Positions 34,672 through 46,053 of a DNA stretch of 64,000 bases are shown here, piece after piece; position 1 is the first letter of the stretch, and each line of letters starts with the position of its first letter. Origin of the DNA: Bradyrhizobium genosp. SA-3 (GTDB lineage Bacteria; Pseudomonadota; Alphaproteobacteria; Rhizobiales; Xanthobacteraceae); assembly GCF_004212635.1 (NCBI RefSeq), contig NZ_PSRT01000016.1, positions 1 through 64,000 of the forward strand, given 5' to 3'. The translations under genes and the position numbers were made by a program. The notes beneath the pieces are model-generated. The model saw only the letters and a list, made by a program, of their open reading frames with translations. It ran no database searches and was not told the origin of the DNA.

Positions 34672-37600
34672 TTACGCCACCTCGCGCTCCGGTGTTGACG
34701 CTTGCTCGCGGGCCATCGTCGTTGCCGTGACATAGTCGGTCTTGCCGGTGCCGAGCAGCGGCACCTTGTCGACCACCATGATCGTTGCCGGAACGGTCAG
34801 TTCGGACGCGCCGATCGCCTTGGCCTGGCCCTGCATCGCGCTGCGCTCGGCGTTCTTCTCCGTCGTCAGCAGTACGATGCGCTCGCCCTTGCGCTGGTCG
34901 GGGATCGACACGGCGACCGAGGCGGCCTGCGGCCACAGCGTCGTCGCGATGCTCTCGACCGCCGACAGCGAGACCATTTCGCCCGCGATCTTGGCAAAGC
35001 GCTTGGCGCGGCCCTTGATAGTGATGAAGCCGGCCGCGTCGATCGACACGATGTCGCCGGTGTCGTGCCAGCCCTCGGCGAGCGGCTCGAGCACGCCGGG
35101 ATTTTCGGCCCGCAAATATCCGAGCATCACGTTCGGTCCGCGCACCGAGAGGCGTCCGCCGTCCTCGATGCCGGGGACCGGATCGAGCCTGCTTTCCATC
35201 AGCGGCGACAGGCGGCCGACGGTGCCGGGGCGGTTGGCCATCGGCGTGTTCATCGCCAGCACCGGCGCCGTCTCGGTGACGCCGTAGCCTTCGAGGATGC
35301 GGATGCCGTAGCGCTCCATGAACACCTGACGCGTCCGATCCTTGACCGCTTCGGCGCCGGCGATCACGAGGCGCAGCGTGCGGAAGTCGTAGGCGTGTGC
35401 CGAGCGTGCATAGCCGGTGAGGAACGTGTCGGTGCCGAACAGGATCGTGGCGCCGGTCTGATAGATCAGCTCGGGGACGATCCGGTAATGCAGCGGCGAG
35501 GGGTACATGTAGATCGGAATGCCCGCCAGCAGCGGCATCATCATTCCGCCGGTCAGCCCGAAGGAGTGGAACACCGGCAGCACATTGAACACCTTGTCAT
35601 TGGCGTTGGCGTCGACCCGCGCCAGCGCCTGCGCCGCGTTGGCGAGGATGTTGCGGTGGGACAGCACCACGCCCTTGGGCGTGCCTTCCGAGCCGGACGT
35701 GAACAGCACGACGGCCGGATCATTGGCCCGGCGGGTGACGCGCGGCGCGGTGCCGGCGAGCAGGCCCTTGATCTTGTCGGCCACACCGATCGAGGCGCGG
35801 ACGTCCTCGAGATAGACGATGCGAGCCTCCGCGGAGATTGCCGCCATCAGCTTGTCGAGCTTGCCCTTCTCGATGAAGGCTTTTGAGGTCAGCACGGTCT
35901 TGACCTGCGCGGCCTTCATGGCCGCGAGGACGTTGACCGGGCCGGCGGAGAAATTGAGCATCGCCGGCACCCGGCCGATGTTTTGCAGCGCCATGAAGAC
36001 GACGGCGACGCCCGCGGAGTTCGGCAGCAGCACGCCGACATTCGCGCCGGCCGAGGTGCCGGCTTCGAGCTTGCGGCTCAGGACCTGCGCGCCGAGGATC
36101 AGCTTGCGGTAGGTCAGCTTGGTGCCGAGCGCGTCTTCAATGATGACCTTGCCGGTGTCGCGGTCGCGGTAGGCGTGCCCCAGCGCTTCGAACAGGGTGT
36201 GATCGAGCATTGCGTTCTTGACGAGGGCGTCGATCATGACGTCCTGAAGTGCGGCGCCGGCGGCATTGCGGCGCGCCTTGCCCTTCAGCGCCGGGTCGAC
36301 CGGCAGCTTGACCGGCGGCAGGATCGTGACCGTCACGCGCGGGAACCAGGAGCGCTTGATCTGGCTGCTGTTGAGATAGCTGAGATGCGAGCGCTGCGCG
36401 CCTTCGATGCGGACCGGCACGACCACGGCGTCGGCCTTGTCCGCGATCATCGCGGTGCCGTCATAGACCTTCATCAGCGAGCCGGAGACGGTGATGCGGC
36501 CTTCCGGAAAAATGACCACCGGCTCGCCGGCGGCGACCAGCTTGATCAGGTCGCGCGCGGCCAGCGGCTTGGTCGGATCCATGGTGTAGTGCTTCACCAC
36601 GCGCAGGAACGGCTTGGCCCACCAGGCCTTGGAGATGCCGGTATCCACCGCGAAGCTGGCGTCTACCGGCAGCACGGCGTGCAGCAGTGGGCCGTCGATC
36701 AGGCTGACATGGTTGGGCGCGATCAGCATGCGCGTGCCTGCGGGCGGCAGGTTCTCCAGCCCGCGCACCTCGGTGCGGAACAATGCACGGAACAGCAGTC
36801 CGCCGAAGTCGCGCACGCCTTCCTTGCCCCACTTGGTCAGCACGAACCACACCGTGCCGAAGCTCGCGACGCCGAGGCCGAAGAAGATCCAGCCGACATG
36901 CAATCCGCCCGCCTGCAACAGCGCGACGAATAGCGAGCCGACCACCATGAAGGCGGCCTGCAGCACATTGCCGGCGGCGATGATGCGGGCGCGCTCGGAC
37001 GGCGCCGACCAGGCCTGGACGGCGGCAAAGGACGGAACGACAAACAAGCCACCGCCGAATGCAAAGGCGACGAAGTCGATCATCATGCGCAGGCCCGCGA
37101 ACGAGGTCGCGAAACCGGCCGCGGTGATGTCCTGACCCTTGGTGGTCACGGCGATGGCCCAGGCGAGATCGAGGCCAGAACATCCCATGATGATGGCGCC
37201 GATCGGCACCAGCGCGAGGTTCGGGCGAACGTGGCTCAGGCTGGCGGCGAACAGCGAGCCGATGGCGATGCCGATCGCGAAGATCGCAAGACACAGCGTC
37301 ACCACGCCCTCGGTGCCACCGACGACGTCCTTGACCAGCGCCGGCAGCAGAGACAGCACGATGGCGCCGACCAGCCAGAACCAGGAGACGATCACGGTGC
37401 CGTCCCACAGACGGTGGTCGGCGTGCAGTGTCTTCAGCAGGCTGAGAGTCGAGGTCCAGGGATTGGCGGTGACGGGCAGTTCGGGCGCAGACGGCGTGGT
37501 CGCGGGAATGCGGGAGGCGAAGGCCCAGGACAACAGGGCCAGCACGACCACGGCGGAGGCGACCCAGCCCATATGCGCGGAGCCGGCCACGAACTGGCCG

Positions 37601-38076
37601 CCGGCGACGGTGCCGAGCAGGATGGCCATGAAGGTCGCGCCTTCGACCAGCGCGTTGCCGGTCGCGAGCTCGCCGAGCTCGAGCTGGTCCGGCAGCATGG
37701 AATATTTCACCGGGCCGAACAGGGCGGCGATGATGCCGAACAGCGCGAGCGCCGCGAACAGCAGCGGCACCGAGTGCAGGAAGAAGCCGGCGGCGGCAAA
37801 GCAGGCGGCGAAGATCTCGGCGAATTTGAGCCGCCTTGCGACGACGGACTTGACGTATTTGTCGGCGAGCTGGCCGCCGAGCCCGGACAGGATGAAATAG
37901 GGGAAGATGAAGACGGCGCCTGCCACCGTCACCAGCGCATCGCCATGGCCGGTCGCGGCACTGTAAAGCAGGATGATGACGAGTGCGTTCTTGAGCACGT
38001 TGTCATTGAGCGCCGAGAAGAACTGCGCCCAGAACAGCGGCGCGAAGCGGCGTGACGACATCAATTCCCTGATCAT
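34672..38076 (-). CDS. aas: Three-domain lysophospholipid transporter / acyltransferase / acyl-ACP synthetase (LplT-Aas fusion)
   Basis: 1,134 residues. Residues about 1-420 are an MFS transporter of LplT type (FFSALNDNVLKNALVI start). Residues about 430-640 are a PlsC acyltransferase (NHVSLID, FPEGRIT). Residues about 660-1134 are an AMP-forming acyl-ACP synthetase (FTSGSEGTPKGVV, GYGVTETAP, YDTGDI-like WHDTGDIVSID). E. coli makes LplT and Aas separately; they import and re-acylate lysophosphatidylethanolamine. ATG 38076 has AGGA seven bases upstream; the extension to 38136 lacks a site. Confidence 0.92.
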   Translation of the reverse strand: MIRELMSSRRFAPLFWAQFFSALNDNVLKNALVIILLYSAATGHGDALVTVAGAVFIFPYFILSGLGGQLADKYVKSVVARRLKFAEIFAACFAAAGFFLHSVPLLFAALALFGIIAALFGPVKYSMLPDQLELGELATGNALVEGATFMAILLGTVAGGQFVAGSAHMGWVASAVVVLALLSWAFASRIPATTPSAPELPVTANPWTSTLSLLKTLHADHRLWDGTVIVSWFWLVGAIVLSLLPALVKDVVGGTEGVVTLCLAIFAIGIAIGSLFAASLSHVRPNLALVPIGAIIMGCSGLDLAWAIAVTTKGQDITAAGFATSFAGLRMMIDFVAFAFGGGLFVVPSFAAVQAWSAPSERARIIAAGNVLQAAFMVVGSLFVALLQAGGLHVGWIFFGLGVASFGTVWFVLTKWGKEGVRDFGGLLFRALFRTEVRGLENLPPAGTRMLIAPNHVSLIDGPLLHAVLPVDASFAVDTGISKAWWAKPFLRVVKHYTMDPTKPLAARDLIKLVAAGEPVVIFPEGRITVSGSLMKVYDGTAMIADKADAVVVPVRIEGAQRSHLSYLNSSQIKRSWFPRVTVTILPPVKLPVDPALKGKARRNAAGAALQDVMIDALVKNAMLDHTLFEALGHAYRDRDTGKVIIEDALGTKLTYRKLILGAQVLSRKLEAGTSAGANVGVLLPNSAGVAVVFMALQNIGRVPAMLNFSAGPVNVLAAMKAAQVKTVLTSKAFIEKGKLDKLMAAISAEARIVYLEDVRASIGVADKIKGLLAGTAPRVTRRANDPAVVLFTSGSEGTPKGVVLSHRNILANAAQALARVDANANDKVFNVLPVFHSFGLTGGMMMPLLAGIPIYMYPSPLHYRIVPELIYQTGATILFGTDTFLTGYARSAHAYDFRTLRLVIAGAEAVKDRTRQVFMERYGIRILEGYGVTETAPVLAMNTPMANRPGTVGRLSPLMESRLDPVPGIEDGGRLSVRGPNVMLGYLRAENPGVLEPLAEGWHDTGDIVSIDAAGFITIKGRAKRFAKIAGEMVSLSAVESIATTLWPQAASVAVSIPDQRKGERIVLLTTEKNAERSAMQGQAKAIGASELTVPATIMVVDKVPLLGTGKTDYVTATTMAREQASTPEREVA

Positions 38077-38431
38077 GACTAGTCCTGTTTTGAAAAAGGC
38101 AGCCTGAGGTTCGTTACGTTGTCTGTGAAGCGTCACGACCGGAAGGGTGTGGACGAACGATTGCAGGTGACGATGATCGCTGGCCTGCTTTGTCCCCTCG
38201 ATCCCTCCGATCCTGTTGGTCTCCAGCTGGTCTCGTTAGGTTCGCAAATATCTGGTCGCGGCCAGGTTCGGCCGGAGAAGCCTTGTCGGGATATCGGCCC
38301 AGCGGTGAGGAAAAGCTGAACCGCATTGTCTAGCGCCGCGGTGTCGGTTGCGAATGTCGGGACATGGTGAGTCCTTTGTTGCAACCGCCTCTTGCATTCG
38401 AGCCGATCGGAACGTGCCGGCTGCGCCCGTC
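38077..38431. other. Intergenic stretch, no gene seen
   Basis: This should hold the promoter of the minus-strand LplT-Aas gene. Several overlapping short frames exist on both strands, but none has a ribosome site or recognisable sequence. No strong repeat is seen. Confidence 0.45.
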
Positions 38432-38698
38432 TCAGGTGAGATGGGCGAGGTGGCGAAAGGGCGAGAGGCGGCCGAGCAGGCTGAACCGGCGGCCCTCGTC
38501 GCGAGCACGGGCACGGCTCTTCCGCCACATCCGAAAGGTCGCGCGCCGCTCGGTGAGCACGCCGGCGATGTCGCAGGCATTTGCGATGCGATCGATCGGG
38601 GCCATGGCGAACCGCAACAGGGCCCGGCCAAAGCCGGTCACGAGAGCTGCGGCGTCATCGACGAAGGTGGCGGCGATATCAACAGCGAGGGTTTGCAT
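38432..38698 (-). CDS. Small protein of unknown function divergent from tetR
   Basis: 88 residues beginning MQTLAVDIAATFVDDAAALVTG, then a basic, arginine-rich C-terminal half (MWRKSRARARDEGRRFSLLG). GGAG lies upstream of the ATG. The gene diverges from the tetR gene, and the paired palindromes at 38721-38763 lie just upstream of it, so it may be the TetR target. The first half could be one weak amphipathic helix pair. No family recognised. Confidence 0.5.
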   Translation of the reverse strand: MQTLAVDIAATFVDDAAALVTGFGRALLRFAMAPIDRIANACDIAGVLTERRATFRMWRKSRARARDEGRRFSLLGRLSPFRHLAHLT

Positions 38699-38720
38699 TT
38701 TGCAGGTCTCCGGGTTAATT

Positions 38721-38763
38721 TGAACAATGTTCACATGAGTAGCTTGAAAATGAACAATGTTCA
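38721..38763. promoter_or_regulatory. Paired TetR operators
   Basis: TGAACAATGTTCA occurs twice, at 38721-38733 and 38751-38763, exactly 30 bp apart. Each is a perfect TGAACA-N-TGTTCA palindrome. They flank or cover the possible tetR starts and stand upstream of the divergent small gene, as expected for autoregulation plus control of the neighbour. The 30-bp phase is close to three helical turns. Confidence 0.85.
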
Positions 38764-39370
38764 AGAAGAATCGGTGCGCGGGCAGAAAAAAAATCGGCGA
38801 CGGCTTCAGATCGTGGAGATCGCTCGCGCCATCATTTCAGCTAAGGGGCTGAGATCATTGAAGGTTCGGGATGTCGCGGAGGCCGCCGGCTGCTCGGTCG
38901 GCAGCGTCTATAACGAGTTCGGCGACTTCGATGGGGTGATCCTGACCGTAAACCGGGAGACGGTTCAGGCGCTCACGGCGCGGCTGCGCGGGGTTCCTGC
39001 CGAGGATCCGGTTCGCCAGCTCTATGGTCTTGCCGCGACCTATCTCGACTTCTTTGCCGAACACGCCAACCTGCTGCGCTCGCTGTTCGAGCATCGGATG
39101 GAAGACGATCGTCCTTATCCCGACGACATCCTTCAGATGGTCATGGATGCCTTCGCGCTGATGCATCCACCCCTGGTGCGGCTATTGCCGGATGCGGATG
39201 ACGTGAAGATCGCGCTGTTGTCGCGCACGCTGTTTTCCGCGGTGCATGGAATCATCTCGCTCGGGCTCGAGGAGCGCATGGTGGCCGTGCCGCCGCAGAT
39301 GTTGCGCCAGCAAATTGAACAGTTTGTTGACGTCCATCTCGCCGGCCTTGGCATTTTGCCTCGGCGGTGA
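38750..39370 (+). CDS. TetR family transcriptional regulator
   Basis: About 206 residues: N-terminal TetR helix-turn-helix (EIARAIISAKGLRSLKVRDVAEAAGCSVGSVYNEFGDFDGV) and a ligand domain with a TetR_C-like FAEHANLLRSLFEHRM segment. The start is unclear: ATG 38735, ATG 38750 or GTG 38774 all lie in or near the paired operators and none has a good ribosome site. The frame runs far upstream without meaning. It may repress itself and the small gene at 38432. Confidence 0.88.
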   Translation: MNNVQEESVRGQKKNRRRLQIVEIARAIISAKGLRSLKVRDVAEAAGCSVGSVYNEFGDFDGVILTVNRETVQALTARLRGVPAEDPVRQLYGLAATYLDFFAEHANLLRSLFEHRMEDDRPYPDDILQMVMDAFALMHPPLVRLLPDADDVKIALLSRTLFSAVHGIISLGLEERMVAVPPQMLRQQIEQFVDVHLAGLGILPRR

Positions 39371-39384
39371 CGGACCGGGCAGCG

Positions 39385-40692
39385 TCAAGCGCGTGCAGCT
39401 TCGCGTGGCCGGGCTGTCACGACGACGACATCCGGTCTCCCGCCGTCGACCTGAACCCGGTTACGTCCCTTTTCCTTGGCGCGATAGCAGGCTGCATCCG
39501 CACGCCGCATCGCGTCCTCGAGCGTGGTGTTACGGTCGGCGATGCAGGCGACGCCGATGCTGGCGGTCACCGCAAAGCAACGGTCGTCCCAGGCGAAATT
39601 GAACAGCTCGAACGATCGGCGCAGCCGTTCGGCGATATCGACGGCTTTCGAGGGCGGGCACCGCGGCAGGATCAGGCCGAATTCGTCGCCGCCGAGCCGG
39701 GCCACCTGATCATGCGCATGCCGATCCTGTTGCAGAAGGCGCGAGATCTGGCAGAGCAGGCGGTCGCCGGCGAGGTGGCCGCAGCTATCGTTGACACTCT
39801 TGAACTGGTCGAGGTCGAGCAGGATCAGGCCCAGCGAACCCGCCGCACTATTGTCTAGCTCGCTTTGCAGACGCGCCTCGAAGGCGCGGCGGTTGGACAG
39901 GCCGGTCAGCCAGTCGTGCGACGCCTGCCAGGCCAGGCGCTCCTTCTCGGCGTGCAAGGCATCCTCGAATGCCTGTCGTTGCAGCACCAACCGCCGCGTA
40001 TGCCAGATCAGGAGCAGGATCAGCGTCGCGGCGGTGACGATGTTGATGCAAGTCAGCGTCAGCTTGATGGCACGGGAGCCTTCACCGAGGACAGTGGAGA
40101 ACCGCTTGGCATGCACCGTAAATTGGGTGTTGAGCTCCGAGAGGCGCGACGACAGCAATTGCAGGCGGTCGTCGTCTTGAATCGGGCCGTTCTCCAGCTC
40201 GGACCGGATCACCTCGCCGAACACGCTGAGCTCCAGCAGCATCGGATCGGTGGCAGCCCATTCGCGGATCGCTTCCTGGAGGAAACTGACGCGATTGAAG
40301 TAGCGAAACAGCCAGATCAGTCCCGGAACGTCATCGGGATGGTTGCCGCCTTGCAGGAAGCCGATGCGGGCGACCTCGACGTCGACCGGATCGCGCTCGA
40401 GCGCCCAGCGCGCGAACTCGTCGCCAATGGGAACGGCGAGGGCGGCCCGGTATTGTGCGAACTGGCTGACGTCGCCCGAATGCAGGTAGCGATGGAGGAA
40501 ATAGACGGCGTTCTTCTGCGAGCGCGACCACAACGCTTCCCCAGCGACATAGGCGCGGACCGATGACATCACCTCGAGGCTGAATCCCGCGATCGCCGCC
40601 TGGAGCACGACGACCATCACGAAAGGCGAGACGAGCTTGATGACGTGAAGGAAACTATGTCCCTTCGTCGACGTCGCTGTTTTGCGAAACAC
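39385..40692 (-). CDS. Membrane diguanylate cyclase (GGDEF)
   Basis: About 435 residues: helix near residues 17-40 (FVMVVVLQAAIAGFSL), a periplasmic sensor of about 190 residues with no known domain, a second helix (IVTAATLILLLIWH), and a GGDEF domain with intact LGGDEFGL and DWLTGLSNRRAFE. It should make c-di-GMP. No RxxD inhibition site precedes GGDEF and there is no EAL domain. GTG 40692 with GGGGAA seven bases upstream is preferred; the frame reaches GTG 40803. It converges on tetR with 14 bases between. Confidence 0.88.
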   Translation of the reverse strand: MFRKTATSTKGHSFLHVIKLVSPFVMVVVLQAAIAGFSLEVMSSVRAYVAGEALWSRSQKNAVYFLHRYLHSGDVSQFAQYRAALAVPIGDEFARWALERDPVDVEVARIGFLQGGNHPDDVPGLIWLFRYFNRVSFLQEAIREWAATDPMLLELSVFGEVIRSELENGPIQDDDRLQLLSSRLSELNTQFTVHAKRFSTVLGEGSRAIKLTLTCINIVTAATLILLLIWHTRRLVLQRQAFEDALHAEKERLAWQASHDWLTGLSNRRAFEARLQSELDNSAAGSLGLILLDLDQFKSVNDSCGHLAGDRLLCQISRLLQQDRHAHDQVARLGGDEFGLILPRCPPSKAVDIAERLRRSFELFNFAWDDRCFAVTASIGVACIADRNTTLEDAMRRADAACYRAKEKGRNRVQVDGGRPDVVVVTARPREAARA

Positions 40693-41205
40693 CCTGCGTT
40701 CCCCAAATCGATCAACGATCCCAGCGGACCGTTGGGCCTGCAACGCGAAGTAGAGCAGAACGTCGCTTAACTCGACCTGAAAACGCGAGCGACTGCGCCG
40801 CACGGTGAAGGCGCTGTGAAGTGGATGCGCGCAGATCGCTTCAAATACCGGTCAATCGGAACTGGCGCGGCCATCGGCGAACCAATGCTTCGCATTCATC
40901 GTGCGCCGTTTACCCGATCGAGAGGAGTCCAGTCCGCAGCTAAAGCGTGATGAGATAAGGCTCGATAGCCGCAAAGGCGAAGGTGGGCTCCCTCTCCCGC
41001 TTGCGGGAGAGGGTTAGGGAGAGGGTGCTTCCGCAATGGGACAATCCCCTAGTGGAGAGAGCCCTCACCCGACGCTTCGCCATAGCCGAGGCTTTGCCTC
41101 GGCGTCTCTTGATATGACGGCCGCCGAAGGCGGCCTACGCCTCTCCCGCAAGCGGGAGAGGTGAGCGAGCCCGCGGCAATGGATTCGACCTAATGCGATT
41201 CCACT
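40693..41205. other. Intergenic stretch occupied largely by a repeat
   Basis: The left part should hold the diguanylate cyclase promoter. The part from about 40985 is the family D inverted repeat listed separately. No coding frame of interest. Confidence 0.6.
40985..41170. repeat. Inverted repeat (family D) with self-complementary ends
   Basis: Each end is a hairpin: CTCTCCCGCTTGCGGGAGAG around 40992-41011 and CTCTCCCGCAAGCGGGAGAG at 41141-41160. Between them lie inner small dyads (GCCGAGGC/GCCTCGGC, GGCCGCC/GGCGGCC). It lies upstream of the diguanylate cyclase gene and downstream of pncB and resembles the dispersed elements of related genomes. Confidence 0.8.
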
Positions 41206-42510
41206 TTACACCAGTACCGGCTTGCGCACGCGGCCGGCATCGCCGAACACGCGCAGGTAACGCTCGATCTCCGAGGGCAGGCCGGTCGCTTTCTCCGGAT
41301 TGTCGGAGAGCTTGACGGCCGGCTGGTCGTCGACCGACGACACCTTGCAGACCAGCGAGATGGGATCGAGATTGAACGAGCCGTCCGGCGCGCAGCCGAC
41401 GAAGTCGTTGGTGAGGTTGGTGCCCCAGCCGAACGAGAGCCGCACACGGCCGGCGAAGTGGTGATAGGTCTCCTCGATCGAGCCGACGTCCATCGCGTCG
41501 GAGAAGACGAGCAGCTTGTCCTTGGGATTGCGGCCCTTCTTCTTCCACCAGGCGACGATCTCCTCGCCAGCCTGGATCGGCGGCGCGCTGTCGGGGCGGA
41601 AGCCAGTCCAGTCGGCGACCCATTCCGGCGCATCGCGCAGGAAGGCTTTCGTGCCGAAGGCGTCGGGCAGTGCGATCAGGAGATTGCCGCCATAGGTCTG
41701 GCGCCACTGGTCGAGGATGCGATACGGCGCCCAGCGCAATTCCTCGTCGTCCCTGGCGAGCGCGGCCGCGACCATCGGCAGCTCATGCGCGTTGGTGCCG
41801 ATGGCTTCGAGATCGTTGTCCATCGCCAGCAGCACGTTGGAGGTGCCGATGAAGGACGAGCCGAGGCCTTCCTTCACCGCCTCCACGCACCAGCGCTGCC
41901 AGAGGAAGCCGTGGCGACGGCGGGTGCCGAAGTCGGACAACCGCAAATTCTCCAGCTTGCGCAGCCGCTCCACCTTGGTCCACAGCTTGGCCTTGGCGCG
42001 GGCGTAGAGCACGTCGAGTTCGAAGCGGCCGCGGTCCTTCATTGCTGCGCGCGAGCGCAGCTCGTTGAGGATCGCAAGTGCCGGAATCTCCCACATCGTG
42101 GTGTGGGTCCAGGGGCCGTGGAAATGCAGCTCGTACTGGCCTTCGACCTTGCGCAGCTCATATTCGGGCAAGCGGAATTCGGCCAGCCAGCGGATGAAGT
42201 CCGCCGAGAACATGTGGGTCTTGCCATAGAAGGTGTTACCGGCAAGCCAGATCAGCTCCTTCTTGGAGAAACGGATGGTGCGGGCATGGTCGAGCTGGGC
42301 GCGCAGCTCGCCCTCGTCGATGATCTCGGCGAGCCGCACATGGCGCGAGCGGTTGATGACCGAGAAGGTCACCTGCTGATCCGGGTAATCCTCCCGAATC
42401 ATCTGCAACATCAACAGCTTGTAGAAATCGGTATCAAGCAGGCTGCGGATGATGGGATCCAGCCGCCAGCTGTGATTGTAGGTTCGGCTCGCAATGTCGG
42501 TCACGGTCAT
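41206..42510 (-). CDS. pncB: Nicotinate phosphoribosyltransferase PncB
   Basis: 434 residues. PncB makes nicotinate mononucleotide from nicotinate, PRPP and ATP in NAD salvage. Landmarks: [15 protein letters not shown] at the N-terminus, [19 protein letters not shown] with the phosphorylated histidine, and [17 protein letters not shown] with the phosphate-binding region. Length is normal for the proteobacterial type. It stands alone. Confidence 0.95.
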   Translation of the reverse strand: MTVTDIASRTYNHSWRLDPIIRSLLDTDFYKLLMLQMIREDYPDQQVTFSVINRSRHVRLAEIIDEGELRAQLDHARTIRFSKKELIWLAGNTFYGKTHMFSADFIRWLAEFRLPEYELRKVEGQYELHFHGPWTHTTMWEIPALAILNELRSRAAMKDRGRFELDVLYARAKAKLWTKVERLRKLENLRLSDFGTRRRHGFLWQRWCVEAVKEGLGSSFIGTSNVLLAMDNDLEAIGTNAHELPMVAAALARDDEELRWAPYRILDQWRQTYGGNLLIALPDAFGTKAFLRDAPEWVADWTGFRPDSAPPIQAGEEIVAWWKKKGRNPKDKLLVFSDAMDVGSIEETYHHFAGRVRLSFGWGTNLTNDFVGCAPDGSFNLDPISLVCKVSSVDDQPAVKLSDNPEKATGLPSEIERYLRVFGDAGRVRKPVLV

Positions 42511-42590
42511 GAGAGGATTTTAGCGTGGCTCCCCTTGCGCAACCAGTGGCTTTGGCGGGAATCAGGTTTTCGCAGGCTGCGGCCCGTCGG

Positions 42591-44402
<1,812 letters not shown>

Positions 44403-44405
44403 GCA

Positions 44406-45032
44406 ATGCCGCAGCCGCTCAACTACCTCAAGGAAACCGCCTCGCAAACCGCCGGTCCCTACGTTCATATCGGTCTGATCCCGGCAATGGCCGGCTTCGA
44501 CATCTTCGAGAAGAATTTTTCGAATGTCCTGGTGACGCCGAGCACCAAGGGCGAACGCATCACGCTGGAAGGCAGGGTCCTCGATGGTACCGGCACGCCG
44601 CTGCGCGACGTGCTGCTGGAGATCTGGCAGGCCAATACGGCCGGCCGCTACAACCATCCGGCCGACCGCTCGGCGGGTGCGCTGGAGCAGGAGTTTCGTG
44701 GTTGGGGCCGCGCCGGTTCCGACTTCGAGAGCGGCCTCGTCAGCTTCGAAACGATCAAGCCCGGTGCCATCATCGACAAGGCGGGCCGTAGATGCGCGCC
44801 GCATGTCAATGTCTGGATCGTCGCGCGCGGCATCAACATCGGCTTGAACACGCGGCTCTATTTCTCGGATGAAGAGGCCGCCAATGCCGCCGACCCCGTG
44901 CTCAACCTGGTCGAGCCGCCGGTGCGCCGCAAGACGCTCGTTGCCACGCGCAGCGAACGCGCCGGCAAGGTCGTGTATTCCTTCACGATCAATTTGCAGG
45001 GACCGGAGGAGACGGTGTTCTTCGACGTGTGA
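44406..45032 (+). CDS. pcaG: Protocatechuate 3,4-dioxygenase alpha subunit
   Basis: 208 residues, homologous to PcaH (EIWQANTAGRYNHPAD, then RCAPHVNVWIVARGIN) but without the full set of iron ligands, as normal for the alpha subunit, which forms part of the substrate pocket. N-terminal SQTAGPYVHIGL is typical. Co-transcribed with pcaH. Confidence 0.95.
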   Translation: MPQPLNYLKETASQTAGPYVHIGLIPAMAGFDIFEKNFSNVLVTPSTKGERITLEGRVLDGTGTPLRDVLLEIWQANTAGRYNHPADRSAGALEQEFRGWGRAGSDFESGLVSFETIKPGAIIDKAGRRCAPHVNVWIVARGINIGLNTRLYFSDEEAANAADPVLNLVEPPVRRKTLVATRSERAGKVVYSFTINLQGPEETVFFDV

Positions 45033-45053
45033 CGGGCGGCGGCCGGCCCGGGA

Positions 45054-45659
45054 TCATTCCACCCGGTCGCCCCGATTGATCGATCCGCGCGCGAGGAATT
45101 GCGGTGGCTGCCGCAGCTCGCGCGGCCGGTCGGCGGGATCGCGCCCCACTTTTGGTTTCAGCTCCGCCAAATCAATGAATACGTCGGTCTGTCGGCGCAG
45201 GTCGTCGGCGACCATGGGCGGCTGAGTGCAGAGCGTGGAGACGACAGTCACGCGGACGCCGCGGCGTTGCAGGGCTTCCACCAGCGAACGAAAATCCCCG
45301 TCGCCCGAGAACAACACGATCTGATCGACGTGCTCGGCGAGCTCCATCGCTCTTACGGCGAGGTCGACATCCATGCTGCCCTTCACCTTGCGGCGGCCGG
45401 TGGTGGCGTCGACGAACTCCTTGGTGAGCTTGGTGACGACGGTGTATCCGTTATAGTCGAGCCAATCGATCAACGGGCGGATTGACGAAAACTCCTGATC
45501 CTCGATGACGGTCGTGTAGTAGAAGGCGCGCAACAGTGCGCCTCGGCTTTGAAATTCGCCGAGCAACCGCCTGAAATCGATGTCGAAGCCGAGCGCCTTG
45601 GAGGTGGCATAGAGATTGGAGCCATCGATAAAGAGTGCGATCTTCTCAAGAGAAGACAT
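45054..45659 (-). CDS. NYN/LabA-type PIN-like nuclease-fold protein
   Basis: 201 residues. The LabA/DUF88 NYN domain fills residues 1-170 with the acidic metal-site residues in ALFIDGSNLYAT, KGSMDVDLAVRAM and LFSGDGDFRSLVEAL. NYN proteins are predicted RNases. Residues after 170 are a short basic tail (RPRELRQPPQFLARG). ATG 45659 matches the family start MSSLEKIALFIDG. It is convergent with pcaG (22 bases apart) and has no obvious partner. Confidence 0.88.
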   Translation of the reverse strand: MSSLEKIALFIDGSNLYATSKALGFDIDFRRLLGEFQSRGALLRAFYYTTVIEDQEFSSIRPLIDWLDYNGYTVVTKLTKEFVDATTGRRKVKGSMDVDLAVRAMELAEHVDQIVLFSGDGDFRSLVEALQRRGVRVTVVSTLCTQPPMVADDLRRQTDVFIDLAELKPKVGRDPADRPRELRQPPQFLARGSINRGDRVE

Positions 45660-46053
45660 TGTGCACAAATCTCCAATTCCGCAAAAAGCTGGCCGGCCCA
45701 GCCGACAGGGCACGGTTTGTTGGCCGGAAAACACTGAAGGCGCCGATGGCTTGCTGAAAAAGGCGGCGCAGACGACCAGACAGGGGTGGCCGTCTTGCGC
45801 CAAGGTCAGGGAGGTTCCATGCCACCAGCGCCAGGGCGCCGAATGCAGCCACGCTAAAGCGCGCGCATGCCCGACTCAATTGTACGGAGGTAAAGGGCCT
45901 ATATACGAAGGTAAGTGGCTGCGAAGACGCGGGATTGAGGAGGTCGGCTCAAACCACGGCCTGCGACCAAAGTCTATCATGCGAAGCGCGTTGATCGGGA
46001 ACCAAAGCGCTGGCGAATGCTTCCTCCGGCATATCCTCATTGAGAGGTGTGTC
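45660..46053. other. Intergenic stretch, no gene seen
   Basis: This holds the promoters of the NYN gene (left) and the SPW gene (right). Two similar short runs, TACGGAGGTAA at 45883-45893 and TACGAAGGTAA at 45904-45914, lie near the middle. Open frames here have no ribosome site. Nothing else recognised. Confidence 0.45.

Noticed and set aside
45033..45053. GC-rich inverted repeat between pcaG and the NYN gene as a bidirectional terminator
   Set aside because: The interval is only about 20 bases, the arms are short (CGGGC/GCCCG) and no T-run is present.
45991..46053. GGAAC followed by GCTT about 16 bases later, as an EcfG-type stress promoter for the SPW gene
   Set aside because: The -10 part does not match the expected GTT core and no second example was found. 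The match is too weak.
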